From NCBI RefSeq assembly GCF_016808335.1, contig NC_053138.1, forward strand, positions 55,148,951 through 55,212,950: a DNA stretch of 64,000 bases, in the 5' to 3' direction. Each line of letters starts with the position of its first letter. The first letter of the stretch is position 1. A model generated the notes under the pieces. It did not search any database, had not been told where the DNA came from, and saw only the letters and a list, made by a program, of their open reading frames with translations. This document shows, one piece after another, positions 22,002-33,450 of the stretch. This stretch comes from Panicum virgatum. Lineage: Eukaryota > Streptophyta > Magnoliopsida > Poales > Poaceae. The translations under genes were made by a program, and so were the position numbers.

Positions 22002-23340
22002 TCGGCGTCGAGCGCGTCTTATCGGCACCGACGGCGAGCTGAGCCTGCGGCGCAGGAACAGGTGCTTAGGCCTTTTCTAGGCAGTGTTCTAAGAACCTTC
22101 ATTCCATGGCGGACGAGGCCCCGCTTTTCCCCGCTGGCAGGCATCCCAGATTTTACAATCGCCTTTCCTCGCCCGCACCAGAGAAGGTGCTCGCGGCCTC
22201 ACGCAGCAGAGGAGGTACCCGTCATGTTGCGCCTGCCCCGGGCCCAGGCTCCGCCCCTCCCCGATGTGGCGGAGGAGACGTCGAGAGAGGAGAAGGCAGA
22301 GGCGGTGTATGCGGAGGAGGAGGTGTCGAGGAGGAGGGCCATAGCAGGGCAGGCAAAGAGAGCGGCGGAGGCTGCGGAGTAGAAGGTGCCCGGCTTGCGG
22401 AGGTCCAGGGCCATCCCCTACCCGCCGCCGCCCTCTATCGCCAGTTTGGGCGCGTCGGTGGGCGTGGAAGGGTAGGGGGATGGGCGGAGTCGGCGTGCGG
22501 CGGGCCACGCCGGTGGCGCAGCCCGCGGCGGGCGAGTAGGCCAAGGCGGGGCCTCCACTCCCCCCGACGCCGACCATGGCGCGGCGGCGCACTGTCTCCG
22601 GCCCCCCACCCGCCGCCGCCACCGCCAGCCCCCGCTTCCCACCCGAGCCCACCGCCGCCGGCCCCCGGCACCAGCCAACAACCATGGCGGCCTTGGCTGC
22701 CACGAATCGACGTTGCGTGGCCGCGGGAGGGCGCGGGTGCAAGCGGGGCCGCAGGTGGACGCTGCTCCGGCGGATCGACGGCGGTGCCTGCGGCGGCGGC
22801 CCCGAATCCGCGCCGGCTACGCTTGGCAGCCGCCGTGCCCGATCCCGCTTGTAGGGGAATGGCCGGAGGGTGCGGCCCCGCCACCGCGTCCGGCCTTTGC
22901 TCGCGGAGCCACGCTGGTCGCGCTTGGGCGCCGCCGTGCCTGGCCCCCGCTTGTAGGGAAGGAGAGCGGCCTCGGCGCCGCGCCTAGTCTCGGCCTGCGC
23001 ACCGCTGCCGCGTCCGGCCACCCCGCCGCACGGCGGCACCCTGCAATGCCGCCCGCTGTTGCGTCCGGCCGCGCCCGCCCGCTGCCGCATCTCGCGCGGG
23101 CCCTGCAGCACCGTCGGACGCGTCCGCCACCGGAGAGGAGAGTGGGAAGAGGATAAGGGAGGGGAGGAGAGAGGGAACCCGGACCGCGGGTTGATTTCAT
23201 CAAACTTTGAGGGTCTTTTTGAAAAATAGTCAGGACTCGCACGATCTGGACCGTCCGCGTGCCCGATCGGACAGCCGGAAACGGCCGGCGACGTGGCGCG
23301 CTCCGAGGCCAGGGAATCGACCCAGGTTTCGATTCTTTAG
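22002..23340. other. GC-rich block, captured or repetitive, no recognisable protein
   Basis: Very GC-rich sequence directly continues 20156-20436 once the solo LTR is removed. Overlapping long frames on both strands (22106-22987 +, 22089-23111 -) are Pro/Arg/Gly/Ala-rich and have no domain. The 3' part 23250-23340 (GATCGGACAGCC, GGCGACGTGGCGCG, GAGGCCAGGGAATCGA) matches the end of the GC-rich block at 3346-4440. I treat it as non-coding repeat or degraded captured sequence. Confidence 0.45.
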
Positions 23341-24750
23341 ATCCCAAATTTTGGCCACTAATACTTTCAAATTTTGCACGTTTACGGCTAGAAAGTATAC
23401 TGATACGAGTTGTGGTGCTTGTGGCATTGGCAGCTGGACGCGTGGAACCTGCGTGAAAGTCCCAGTGGTTTCAGGAATCTAGTTCGTGATTCTCTGATGG
23501 ACGAAAGAAAATTGAGGTGCTCGCGATTAGCAAACATCGATTTTCCCATTCTCTCGTGTTTCTCGAAGAAAGAATCTTTGTGTATCATTCTACCAATTTA
23601 TTACATGCCTGCACTATGGTGCAGCTTCAGTATTTTTCAATCAAGAGCAGGCCCAGGCATGTCCCCCATATTCCTTTTTTTCCCCCCTTTTCTTCCAATT
23701 TTCTGCTCTTCTCAAATGTTTCAGTTGCTAATTGTGAATTGAAAAGAAACATGTTCTTATATTCAGAGGGTTCACTTTACAATAAGTGAGCAAACATTTT
23801 CCTCTCTGGGTACTCAAGTGGTCATGTGGAGTGCTTTAAATAAGACAAGTAGCAAAAATAAGCGGAAATGGAAGTTTGCTGTAATAAAAGCAATGGACAT
23901 GCAAAAAAAATTCAAAAGCATATAGTAGGAGTATTTGATTGAGAAAATTGACTATAAAAGGTATCTGGTCAGAGAGGGCTGGTGTCGTAGAATTCAAGAA
24001 TTGATTGAAAGAGCGAGGAACAGCAAACTAGGAAGTATGTGTGGGTGTGCTGCTTTCAGGACCGACAACCTAAACCACAACAGTTTTCTTTCAAGTAGAA
24101 ATTCGAGGCACCAGGAATCATACATATCCAGCTGTGTGAAGTTCCAGATGTACCCCGGAGCATTTCTCCTAGGAAACAACAGATCGTTGGACAGGCTAGC
24201 TAGTTGCCCTGTGAGTCAGGCTGCTGGCTTTCCTCCTGCTACCTCGCTGAGAGAGGTGGTCATTGAAAAGCTGGCAGGTGCGGCCAGCACCACGGCACAC
24301 GAACAGGACGGTGTAGATCCAGCACATCCATCTCTGTTCTACTGCGCACGCACACTGAATACAAGTTACGCTGCCTAATCTCAACGGCTTCTTCTCTTTT
24401 TTGTCTCCTGTTCAAAAGTTTAGGAATAGGTCTAGCTCACGTACAGAGATAAACAATGAGCCAAATGCGCAAAAATGTTTTACAAAAGTACTATGTTATT
24501 TTTATCAGATTGTTTGTTGTCAGATTGTGCTGATTCTTTTCTTCTTAGTGTTGATTGTTAGAATTAGTCATTTATTTTTCCTTTTGGATTCTTGTTGACG
24601 ATAAGAGAGGTGATGAACAAGCAACTGGATAGAAAGATTTAAAATTAGTCCTAGGACCCACACACACTCTTTACCGTTAACAGATGCTAGGGACTTCAGG
24701 GTGGGCACTTGCCGCCGTGTGCACCAAATGATTTTCATTCCCTAAATTAA
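23341..24750. other. No supported gene
   Basis: Mixed-composition sequence. A frame at 23935-24378 (147 codons) has ordinary composition but no family resemblance and no clear splice or leader context. I see no repeat boundary or RNA gene here. Confidence 0.4.
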
Positions 24751-25083
24751 GGTCTTGTTTAGTTGCTCGTATAATTTTTTTGAAATGAAATCTTTTCACA
24801 TTTAAAGTATCAAACATAAACTAATCATAAAACTAATTACAAAACTCGTCTATAAACTACGAGATGAATTTAGTAAGACTAATTAATTCATCATTAGCAC
24901 ATGGTTACTGTAGCAATTTAGTGTTTAATCATGTCTAATTAGGCTCATTAGATTCGTCTCGCAATTTACAAGCAAACTATGCAATTCATTTTTTATTTCG
25001 TCTAGATTTAATACTCCATGCATGTAAAATTCTCTTTCGATGTAATAGTTTTGAAATTTTAAATTTTGCAACTAAACAAGGCC
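24751..25083. mobile_element. MITE with GGTCTTGTTTAGTTGC termini
   Basis: Left terminus GGTCTTGTTTAGTTGC (24751) and right terminus GCAACTAAACAAGGCC (ending 25083) are inverted repeats, 15 of 16 positions matching. The interior shows mirrored blocks typical of this abundant grass MITE type (ACTGTAGCA, GGCTCATTAGATTCGTCTCG, CATGCATGTAAAA). There is no coding potential. I do not assign a superfamily because no clear target duplication is visible. Confidence 0.75.
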
Positions 25084-25640
25084 CAAGGAAGAAGTTTGGT
25101 GTGGATGATTCTGCTCATGTGCACTTGTACAGAATCTTTTAAAAAAATCGTTCTGATAGGAAAAGCTAACTAATAAAAGTGGAAATGGCCCCGCAAAGAC
25201 AGGTCGCATAGCACTTCAACTTCACATGGAAAAATCCAAAATTTTCCGTAGTAGGAAAAGCCGTAACAGACTACAGAAAGTTCCAGTAGTTGAACAACAA
25301 CGCTGATTGAAGATGAAGAAAGCATGGCAATAAGTGGGTTAGTCAACTGAGTTTCTGACTGTTCCGAAGAAATGGTTAAAGTTATCCATCCAAGTGCTTA
25401 ATGGAACACAGTTCCTGATATTCTGTACTCTTTGTGTGTGTTTACGTTTACTTACGTTTAAAAAAAGTCACATTCCCTTATTGTAATTGCCTGTGAACAG
25501 TACGAGGAAGAACAAGCTTGGTCTTTTCTGAGATAGGATGAATATACTGTGATTTTAAATTAGTAATAGAAAATTAGGTTGATGCGTGCAGTGCGGTGAA
25601 GCTTGGCGAACCAAGTTCACCGTGCGCCATGAGGGCGGTG
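25084..25640. other. No supported feature
   Basis: AT-rich intergenic sequence, with only short chance frames and no inverted repeats or RNA genes recognised. Confidence 0.4.
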
Positions 25641-25656
25641 CTCATGGGATCTGCAC

Positions 25657-25900
25657 AAAAAAAAACTCTACCCGAGGGTGTGAAACAGATCCCACCGTTT
25701 TTTCATTAAGAGAAAGCCTAACCAGCTAACCGGGTAGAGAAACCTCCCGAACCCTGGCCCATGCCCGAGAGGGCCAAATCTTGCTGCGAGCACAGCGAGG
25801 ATTTTTTTTCTCCCAGCAGTCTGAAATTCGCTTCTGATGAGATTCGAACTCAGCACCTACTGAGAGTGCGACGCTACCAACTCAACCGCCCGGCCTTTCA
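25657..25900 (-). mobile_element. tRNA-derived SINE
   Basis: On the minus strand the element starts with a tRNA-like head: GGCCGGGCGGTTGAGTTGGT supplies an A-box-like region and GAGTTCGAATCTC a B box, the internal RNA polymerase III promoter. The body follows, ending in TAGAG plus a T-run at 25657-25665. Flanking duplications CTCATGGGATCTGCAC (25641-25656) and CTCATGCGCTCTGCAC (25901-25916) agree at 14 of 16 positions. Length 244 bp, in the SINE range. It would depend on a LINE reverse transcriptase. Confidence 0.85.
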
Positions 25901-25916
25901 CTCATGCGCTCTGCAC

Positions 25917-27900
25917 ACAGCATCTTGTTTTGCCGCATAGTGACACTGACACAGTTTGTTGTGCCATGTGTTTATATGGGTCCCTCTTCCGGTCCATATA
26001 AATTCATTCCCTTCAATGCATAGTAGATATTAGGATGACCTAATACAAGCGACGCCAGTAATTCATATGTGCTATTTTTCATTGGAAATCTTTTTATCGC
26101 TGTGTACGAATCTCTCAAAAAATGTAATAATCTATTGAGACTATTTATAACAGAAGCTAATAGGGTTTAACCGCAGTTCTCTATTGTTCTAATGTTGGTG
26201 TTGAATTGTTGATATCCATAGTGCCACTGTTCAACGTTAATGTCCTTTGATAAAGGATCGAAATAAAGATGTAGAAGAGCTTTTCTTTGGCCACATAACT
26301 CTCGGAAGACCCTTTTCCTTTTATAAAGACTCTCGGAAGTCATGGTGAGTCCAACTAATTTACTGAAGCAACAACTAGGCTATAAATATGCAGTTCAGTC
26401 TGACCAGGCACACTGAGGCTCAAGATAGAGTGTTCAAACTGAAACAGACATAGAGTTAAACATGCTCATAGTTTTGATGACAGTGAATTCTTTGACTGTA
26501 AAATAGAAATCTCTAAAAGACGAAACCTGGACGGAAAATCGAGCGGTTATTGGGCCACGTCGCCTCAAATCCCCTACCATCGATCTTGCATCTAGCGGCC
26601 AGAATCTAAGCGCAGCCATCTTCTTGAACCTTCGTGCAGCATCATCGTCTTGCATTGCGGCCAGCGACACGACTATTCATCTACCCGGCTCGCCCTCCCC
26701 TCTGTGTAGCCATGCTCGTATCGCCCACCTCTCCCCTTCTCTTCGAGGTGTGGCCCATCGCTGCGGGAAACAACAGTATAGTTGCGTGAGGACACAGAGT
26801 CCAGTTATTACGCAAGATCAAGAAGCGCCGGCGATGAACGTGGCTAGCAACATACAGCAGGCCGTCATCGACATGTGCGATATGAAGACGCTCAGCATCG
26901 TCTTCGCAGCCATGTCCTGCATGTGTACCACTGAATGTCAATCATCTGATGGCATATAGCCAAAGCTAACACATGTATTAATTAGCATATGTGGCTGCAA
27001 CTGCTCTGGGAGCTCTTGCAACATCTCAAGTGAATTACTTTATGGTACGTATAGAGGTTCAAATCAATTGATACATCTGAACTTCAAGTTCTGATAGGCA
27101 ATTGATCAGCAGAAGCCCAACGCATATTGCTACATGCAACTCTTGGTGACATGATTCTAAATAATGTTCTATTGTTTAATTATCTTTCTATTCAGGTTAA
27201 ATAACTGAAATGCTAAGATGTTATGCCTTGTGTTACACAAATAAGGCTGTCTGAGAATAACCAGATCAAGGAACAGTACGCTGATAGAATTTGTTCTCTG
27301 CTGATTATATCCATTTCATGATGCACACAATCAGGGTGTCAGGTAGTGTGTCGTATCTGCTTACCTAGAACCATCTTGCACTCTGACTGTACAAGTACCG
27401 ATAAGCTTCTTTCAAAAAAAAATGGAGAGGCACATCTAGATTATGTATTCATCATTTGTTACAGTTTAAATACCAATCCCTCTAGCCCAAACCGGTTAAC
27501 TACTAGAGCAAGAGTTCTTTTTCCTTCTGTAAATTAATATGTTCGCATCATAATTCAAGCTGTTCCTGGCAACCATGTTGTCAACTACATATGTGCTTCA
27601 TTGTACTATAAACAATCAGTCCCGTTGCATTGTCCCAATCCAACAAAAAGACAACGGCGACCTCAGAGAGGATTATTACCATTCCCCAATCCAAACGAAA
27701 GACCTGCCTAGGTCAGGAAGAGCATGTCATATTTTGCAGTTACATGATAGGAAGATAATATTGGGGGTTCAATACAGTTCATGCTCTCTAGAGACAACCA
27801 ATACGAGCAATTCAGTAATGACATGGAAAACTAAAATAAGTGTCCGTCAAATTCTAAAGTTAATGTACTGGATACAAGGGAAAAAGAAATCCCTGGTGTC
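25917..27900. other. Inner part of the probable second Helitron
   Basis: Mostly AT-rich. A GC-richer island at 26600-26950 contains an open frame (26624-26959 +) ending MNVASNIQQAVIDMCDMKTL...CQSSDGI. It may be a captured exon, but I recognise no family and codon use is not distinctive. Nothing else is supported. Confidence 0.35.
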
Positions 27901-27913
27901 CAACTCAAAGATG

Positions 27914-27944
27914 GTGCGGCAATGCCGCGCCCTTGGATTTCTAG
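27914..27944 (+). terminator. Helitron-type 3' hairpin and CTAG end
   Basis: GTGCGGC AAT GCCGCGC folds into a short GC-rich stem. About 10 to 12 nt later comes CTAG (27941-27944), then T. This spacing and sequence fit a Helitron 3' terminus read left to right. Confidence 0.65.
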
Positions 27945-28364
27945 TATGATAGAAAGCAAACCTGCCTGCACCGCTTACATATTTGCTCTAGTTTCATATT
28001 TTTCTGAGAGGGGATGAATATACCACGATTTTTAATGGAATTAATTATAGAGAATTAGGAAAAATCACTCGCTCCCGAAAATATAGTTGCAGGGGCTGGT
28101 GACATTGCACTGGCCCCACCAAATAGATTTCCAAGGCCAGGTAACAATAGCATTTGTTCCTACGAATACATGTCCAGGGACGATGATATACTTGTAGTTC
28201 AAATTGGAATTACCTTCATTTAGAACACAAAAATTTATGTAAATAAAAGAAAATAATAAATCAACTTAAATATTACTAAAACTCGTACAAGACAACTTTT
28301 ATGTTGGATATTACATATAAAACATATATTTGGGATATATGAGAAAAATATGTAGTCCTTTCAA

Positions 28365-29194
28365 AAAATAATCTTAATTGTTTTCCATGGCCAAACCGAA
28401 TTCCAGGAATGGTCCATAGCCCGAGCCACCCTTGGAAATGCTTGTACTAGAGGTGTCTATATTTTGGTCCGCCACTAAAAATTATGGTGATTTGAAGGGC
28501 AGTTTGCCCCATCACCCGTCACTTGAAAGTAATTTCCACGTACGGATCGAGTGCTACCGTTATCATCAGGGCTTGTTTGGCTCGGGATTTTTTTTAACTC
28601 CCTGGAACTTTTTAGTATTTAGAAATATTAAATAAATGTTAATTATAAAACTAAATGCAGAACTTTAGGGCTAAACTGCGAGACGAATCTAACAAAGTAT
28701 ATTAATCTATGATTAGCGAATGGTTACTGTAGCATTACTGTAGCAATTATGGATTAATTAGGCTCATTAAATTCTTCTCGCGGATTAGCACTTAGCTGTC
28801 AAAAAATATTTATAAACAAATTTTATTTAATACTATAAAATAGTAATATTTTTTTATGTGATAGGGATTTATGAAAAAAGACTGGTAACCAAACAAGCCG
28901 TCGATACTGGGTGCAGGTGAACTTCTCGTCTGCCCCTAAAAAAAAGAGAGCGCTCCTAAAAACTATTTCTGAAGTAATGAAAAGGAGTTGAATTTGTTAC
29001 TTCAATTGACTTGTCAATTTCACAAGATGCTGTCCTTTTTTTCTTCATGGTACATTGTCCCCTCCTTTGCTGAACAAATAAAATATGAACTTAATAGAGA
29101 TATCGACATTCAAATTGATACTGGACGTTGAATGCAGGTATCTCACTCATTTGAGCATTCTGAATTATGCCATGTGTGTTGCGAAGTAAATACT
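28365..29194. repeat. Segmental duplication, copy 1 (with MITE)
   Basis: This copy pairs with 30120-30621. Shared blocks run in the same order and strand: AATAATCTTAATTGTTTTCC, TATTTTGGTCCGCCACTAAA, AATTTCCACGTACGGATCG, GATACTGGACGTTGAATGCA and TTGCGAAGTAAATAC. No protein is encoded. It contains one extra 332-bp block, a MITE at 28569-28900. Confidence 0.85.
28569..28900. mobile_element. MITE with GGCTTGTTTGG termini, datable by empty site
   Basis: Termini GGGCTTGTTTGG (28569) and CCAAACAAGCC (ending 28899) form inverted repeats. The duplicated copy at about 30315-30350 reads TCATCAATACTGGG without the element. The filled site has TCA before it and TCG after it, consistent with a 3-bp target duplication. 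The interior has GGTTACTGTAGCA and GGCTCATTAAATTCTTCTCG blocks shared with the MITE at 24751. Confidence 0.85.
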
Positions 29195-30119
29195 TGAAAG
29201 CAACGCACGCTCCATACTGGCCACGCACGCTCCGGTTAGTATGGGAGTCAAAAATCAACCACCAGGACATCCCTACCTCACCGAAGGACAACTACACTGT
29301 GGCACCAACCCTCCACAGTGGTACCATCTGCAAAGCCGTCAGATCTCCGCCCGCGTCAAGGGGGAAAAGCAAGCTACCATAAAGACTTTGTCCTCTCACA
29401 CACACAACAAGAGGCATGCACACTGTGACCTCTTTCCTTCTCTCTCACTCATGTACTCTCCCTCCTGTAATTCATTTTTTACCTCTTCCCTTTTTACCAT
29501 CCATTACCTGCTTCCCTTCGCTCATGAAAGGGGCGGCAGGCTGTACGCAAGGAGGGAGAGAGAGGGGAGGGGATCTGATTTCAGCTCATTTCACACACGC
29601 ACACTTGCGACCCAGATACTTGGGAGCATGTTTCCTTTCTCGTCAGTTTGTTACCCTTACTGTAAACTCGAGTAAAAACACGAGCAGCACAAACTGGATG
29701 TAGAGATATTTGGTCCGAACCAATATAATCTTTGTGTCTTTTCTTGCGAAACCATCCGCACCCGTGACGCGCAACACTAATCTACTCGCCGGTAATTCGG
29801 AACACCTACATGTGTATACGACAAGAAATATAGATCTAGTGTGTAAAAATTAAAAGTTTCCCTTAAGGTATATGAAACAATTTGAGACATTTACTTATTA
29901 CAATTGTATGCAACTATAAAAGGAGTCCAAGGCAATTTTCTGAATTTTCTGATGATATGCTTAGATATTATTAGTATTATCTGTAATAAAGATGTAATTT
30001 TTAGTTTGAATGATATAAAACAACTAATAGAACAATTTCATGTATTTTCAGGATATGAGTTAAAACTGAGAAATGTGACCATAAAGATATTTTTATAATA
30101 TATCTGACAATATGATTTG
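29195..30119. other. Spacer between duplicated segments
   Basis: Includes a CT/CA-rich stretch at 29390-29460 and AT-rich sequence at 29820-30115. Short frames such as 29241-29675 (+) have no recognisable domain. No RNA gene or element boundary seen. Confidence 0.4.
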
Positions 30120-30621
30120 ACAATAATCTTAATTGTTTTCCATGCCCAAACCGATTTCCAGGAATGGTCCATAGTCCGAGCCACCTCTGGAAATGTTTGT
30201 ACTAGATGTCGTCCATATTTTGGTCCGCCACTAAAAATTATGGTGATTTGCAGGAGCAGTTTGCCCCGTCACTCGTCACTTGAAAGTAATTTCCACGTAC
30301 GGATCGGGTGCTACATTTCCTGTCATCAATACTGGGTGCAAGTGAACTTCTCGACTGCCCCTAAAAAATGGAGCGCTCCTAAAAACTATTTCTGAAGCAG
30401 TGAAAAGGAGTCGAATCTGTTACTTCAATTGACGTGTCAATTTCACAAGATGATGTCCTTTTTTCTTCCTGCCACATAGTCCCCTCCTTTGCTGAACAAA
30501 ACAAATATGAACTTAATAGAGATATCGACATTTAAATTGATACTGGACGTTGAATGCAGTTCCCGCCCGTCACTCATTTGAGCATTCTGAATTATGCCAT
30601 GTGTGTTGCGAAGTAAATACA
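30120..30621. repeat. Segmental duplication, copy 2 (no MITE)
   Basis: Same order of blocks as 28365-29194 without the MITE. Small indels and substitutions throughout show an old duplication. It provides the empty-site sequence for the MITE at 28569-28900. Confidence 0.85.
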
Positions 30622-31017
30622 ATGCACATCCAGGTCGCTAAAGGCGACAAGTAGGCTGCAGCTAATATATATTCAGGTCTAAAAGGGAAAGGGTAGTTCA
30701 TCTAACTCATTGCCTCCAGAGATTGTTGGTAAATGGCACTCCCCGCGTCACACACATGTAATTAATGAAACATCGAGAGTATGTCTGGAAAGAAACACCT
30801 TATGTTCCTAATTATTTTTCACAATATAAGTAGGAGACATGAGTCACTATCATCACGAAACTCATTGTATACGATTATTGAACAATTTACTTCATATGAA
30901 ATAGAAAAACAATAACACGCGTTGGGAGCGTATACACAACAACACTTCCAACATTAGCTGGCCTTTTGTGGACGCCACGAGACCCCTAAAGGTCATATAA
31001 GAGAGCATGGAGGGGAC

Positions 31018-31382
31018 ATGTGCGCAGAGAGAGAGAGAGAGGACGTGCGCAGAGAGAGAGAGAGGACGTGCGCAGAGAGAGAGAGAGAGAGTTGGAGTGA
31101 TTTATATATAGGGATCTTTTACTTTCATAGATCATAGGGTTGGCAGGAATCAGAAAATGGAGGAGCACAGTTGTGCTTCGAGCTCTATTTACAGGCCTCT
31201 CCTATTGTCCTAGAAAGGACTAATACATAGAGGAGCACAGTTGTGCAGAGAGAGAGGTGTGGATACGAGGCAGCATGTGGGAGAGAGTTGGAGTGATTTA
31301 TATATAGACTGGAACAGGGGAAGCTGAGCACGAGAGGGAAGGCCTTATAGGATTGGGAGGAATCAATAATATAAGGAGCACA
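31018..31382. repeat. GA-rich minisatellite and duplicated flank
   Basis: Three units of GACRTGYGCAGAGAGAGAGAG type lie at 31018-31095. The following block GAGAGAGTTGGAGTGATTTA (31086) recurs at 31283, and AGGAGCACAGTTGTGC recurs at 31161 and 31221, with a third AGGAGCAC near 31375. This looks like slippage plus a ~190-bp tandem duplication. Sequence 30622-31017 holds nothing recognisable. Confidence 0.7.
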
Positions 31383-32138
31383 AAGTTCTCAGCAGCCACA
31401 ATTTGTCGTGCGAAATAGATAATGCAGTCGCTTCTTGTTCCCTCACCAAGAGAGCCCCTGCAGTCGATATAGAGTCTATTTGGCAGAGCTCCGACTCCTC
31501 TAAAAACAGCTCCAGCTCCGGCTCCTCGGGTGGAGCGACTTCTCTGGTGAAGTTGAAGCCGTTTAGGAAAACGTTTGGCAAAACGGCTTCAACCTATTTT
31601 TTGGATGGATTGAAAAAGAAAATGTCCATAACACCCTTGTATTTTTTTTCTGTTTTTACCTTTACTTCTGGTTTCTTTTTTTTTTCCTTTTATCCTTTCT
31701 CTCTATTTTCTTTTCTTTTACATCTTTTTCCTTCTTATCTCTTCGTTGTTCCTGCGCCGCCCGCCGCTTTGCTGCTCGGCATCTCGCGGAGCCACGCCGC
31801 CCGTCGCTGCACTGTCCGGCCTCCAGCGCAGCCCCTGCCCTCAGGCTAGACATTAAACCCTTAGTCTGTAGTATTATTAATTTAATAATTGCATACTATA
31901 TAGATTTAAAAAGAGCAAATGTAAAATGAAGGGTATTTCATAGATCTCTTGGCCAATTGCGCATGGTGCATGGCAACTTGCTACTCAACTTAATTTCCTG
32001 AATTTCACTGGAGTAGTCTGCAGTACTAGCATGTGTTGATCCAGTCTTCAAAGAACTAGTTCGATCCAGCCTTTGGTGACATCTTACTATTACTAATTGT
32101 AGGCTCCTTTTAAAACCTCTACGTGAAGCCACCTATGA
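31383..32138. other. Intergenic with a probable MITE fragment
   Basis: The stretch CTATTTGGCAGAGCTCCGAC (about 31479) followed by AAAACAGCTCCAGCTCCGGC is typical of a grass MITE-like repeat, but no mirror terminus was found. A poly-pyrimidine tract lies at 31645-31740. No gene supported. Confidence 0.35.
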
Positions 32139-32879
32139 TCCTAGGTGGACACTCTATAAAAATAGAAAAAAATTAGAAATTCTCACAAAAATCAGAAACA
32201 TCCGGCCATCAGTCCGACAACTCTAATTATAATAATCATTAGATCTGTCATCTTTCCTAATAAATTACCCACATCTGCCATTATGAAAATAGTGTAAAGT
32301 TACCCCTAAACATGTATCTAAATTATCCACCTCTATCATTATAAAAAAAATCTAAAGTAACCACATAATCTTCGTATAAATTACCCACCTATGCTATTAT
32401 AAAAATAATATAAATTATCCAATTATCTCATTATTAAAAGTTAAAGTTACCGTTAAATCTGAATCTAAATAATATAGTTATGATAAAATATTAAAGTGCA
32501 CAAATATAAAATTATAAATTACTATTTCGATCATTATTAATATATTATTTATATACCGGATGGTGTGAAGAAAATAGCTGGTGAATTTGTACCTAGCTAA
32601 AATACTACCCACGATATTGTCACCATATATTCATGTATGATAGAAGAGATAAAATACTAATTCATAAACAAATGACTCAACTAAATATATAACAAACATA
32701 CATGGAAGTGATGCAAAATGAAATCTATACTAGAGAATGATAAATATGTATTTTAGAGCATGTGTTAGAATATTTAATTGTAAGAGGACGTGAGATAGAT
32801 GATTATAATTATTAGCTATAAGTTTTATTTTTACATTAATTCTAATTAGCCCGTGTGAGATCACGAGTTGATAGGCTAG
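32139..32879 (+). mobile_element. Short non-autonomous Helitron (741 bp)
   Basis: The 5' end is A|TCCTAGGTGGACACTC at 32139. The 3' end has hairpin CGTG-TGAGAT-CACG (32852-32865), a 10-nt spacer, CTAG (32876-32879) and then T. The AT-rich body contains a 58-bp tandem repeat and no open frame. Both ends fit insertion between A and T. Confidence 0.7.
32272..32445. repeat. 58-bp diverged tandem repeat, three units
   Basis: Units start at 32272, 32330 and 32388, each AAATTAYCCACMTMTGCYATTAT followed by AAAATAATCTAAA-like and MCC-rich blocks. A shorter degenerate unit follows to about 32480. The array lies within the short Helitron. Confidence 0.75.
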
Positions 32880-33321
32880 TTATATGAATTTATATGGACG
32901 CCGAAACCTCCATTGCATCCAGGCGGACGGTTTTAGGCGTAGTTCCCCTTTTCCTGCACATGGCACCATGCAGGTTTCCAGGCATGATGACTCTGCGCCT
33001 ATGTTTGGCCTTCTATACATTGCCTTATAATTTGTGCCATGACTGAAGAAGAGACAGCGAGAAATTAAGGGACAGTGATTTGGGAAAGACCAGGAACAAT
33101 GCTTGTTGCAGTCAGTCAGGACTGGGAGGTGTCGAAAATTAAAGGAGCACTTATGCTGCAAGAACTTGTTACATCAGTGCTCCCACTGTTGGGTTCCCCC
33201 TAGCAACCTCACTAATAGAGCCCGAGACAGACACCAATGTGTCACGAGAGTTTGCAAGGCCAGAAGATGCATGCATCAGCACGAACATCTGATTTGTACA
33301 TTACACCAAACAAGTCTTCAG
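32880..33321. other. No supported feature
   Basis: Ordinary intergenic sequence between the short Helitron and the truncated LTR-element leader. Short chance frames only. Confidence 0.4.
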
Positions 33322-33425
33322 CTGCTTTCAAGGACACAAACAAGAAAACAAGGGTATATGCAATAATAAAAATTAGGGTTAGTCCATAAAACTAGATAGA
33401 TCGCCCTAGGGTTCGAGTTGCCGAT

Positions 33426-33442
33426 CCCCGGCAACGGCGCCA
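33426..33442 (-). promoter_or_regulatory. Second primer-binding site, outside the 3' LTR
   Basis: Minus strand TGGCGCCGTTGCCGGGG, complementary to the 3' end of plant tRNA-Asp. It lies 8 nt beyond the LTR end. A simple element has no PBS on the outer side of its 3' LTR, so this marks the recombined structure. Confidence 0.75.
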
Positions 33443-33450
33443 GAAAAGCT

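Larger units (their letters stand above)
18288..27944 (+). mobile_element. Probable second Helitron (3' end firm, 5' end tentative)
   Basis: The 3' end is at 27941-27944. Stem GCGGC (27916-27920) pairs with GCCGC (27924-27928) across AAT. About 12 nt later CTAG is followed by T. A matching 5' region could be 18288-18340, where CTAGAAAGGACGCGCGGCGT and TGCCGCGC resemble the GC-rich subterminal motif of the 3' end, but no clean TC start is seen. If right, the element is ~8 kb after removing the nested solo LTR, and carries GC-rich captured-looking sequence at 20200-23340 and 26600-26950. No transposase is present, so it would be non-autonomous. Confidence 0.4.

Noticed and set aside
22089..23111. 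Frames of 340 (-) and 293 (+) codons
   Set aside because: Same pattern of GC-rich open frames on both strands; no recognised protein.
23935..24378. 147-codon hypothetical protein
   Set aside because: No family resemblance or supporting context; length is within chance for this composition.
25840..25895. tRNA gene on the minus strand
   Set aside because: A- and B-box-like sequences belong to a SINE head: a long body, a T-run tail and flanking duplications follow.
29241..29703. 144-codon frame in CT/CA-rich sequence
   Set aside because: Low-complexity composition and overlapping frames; no domain.
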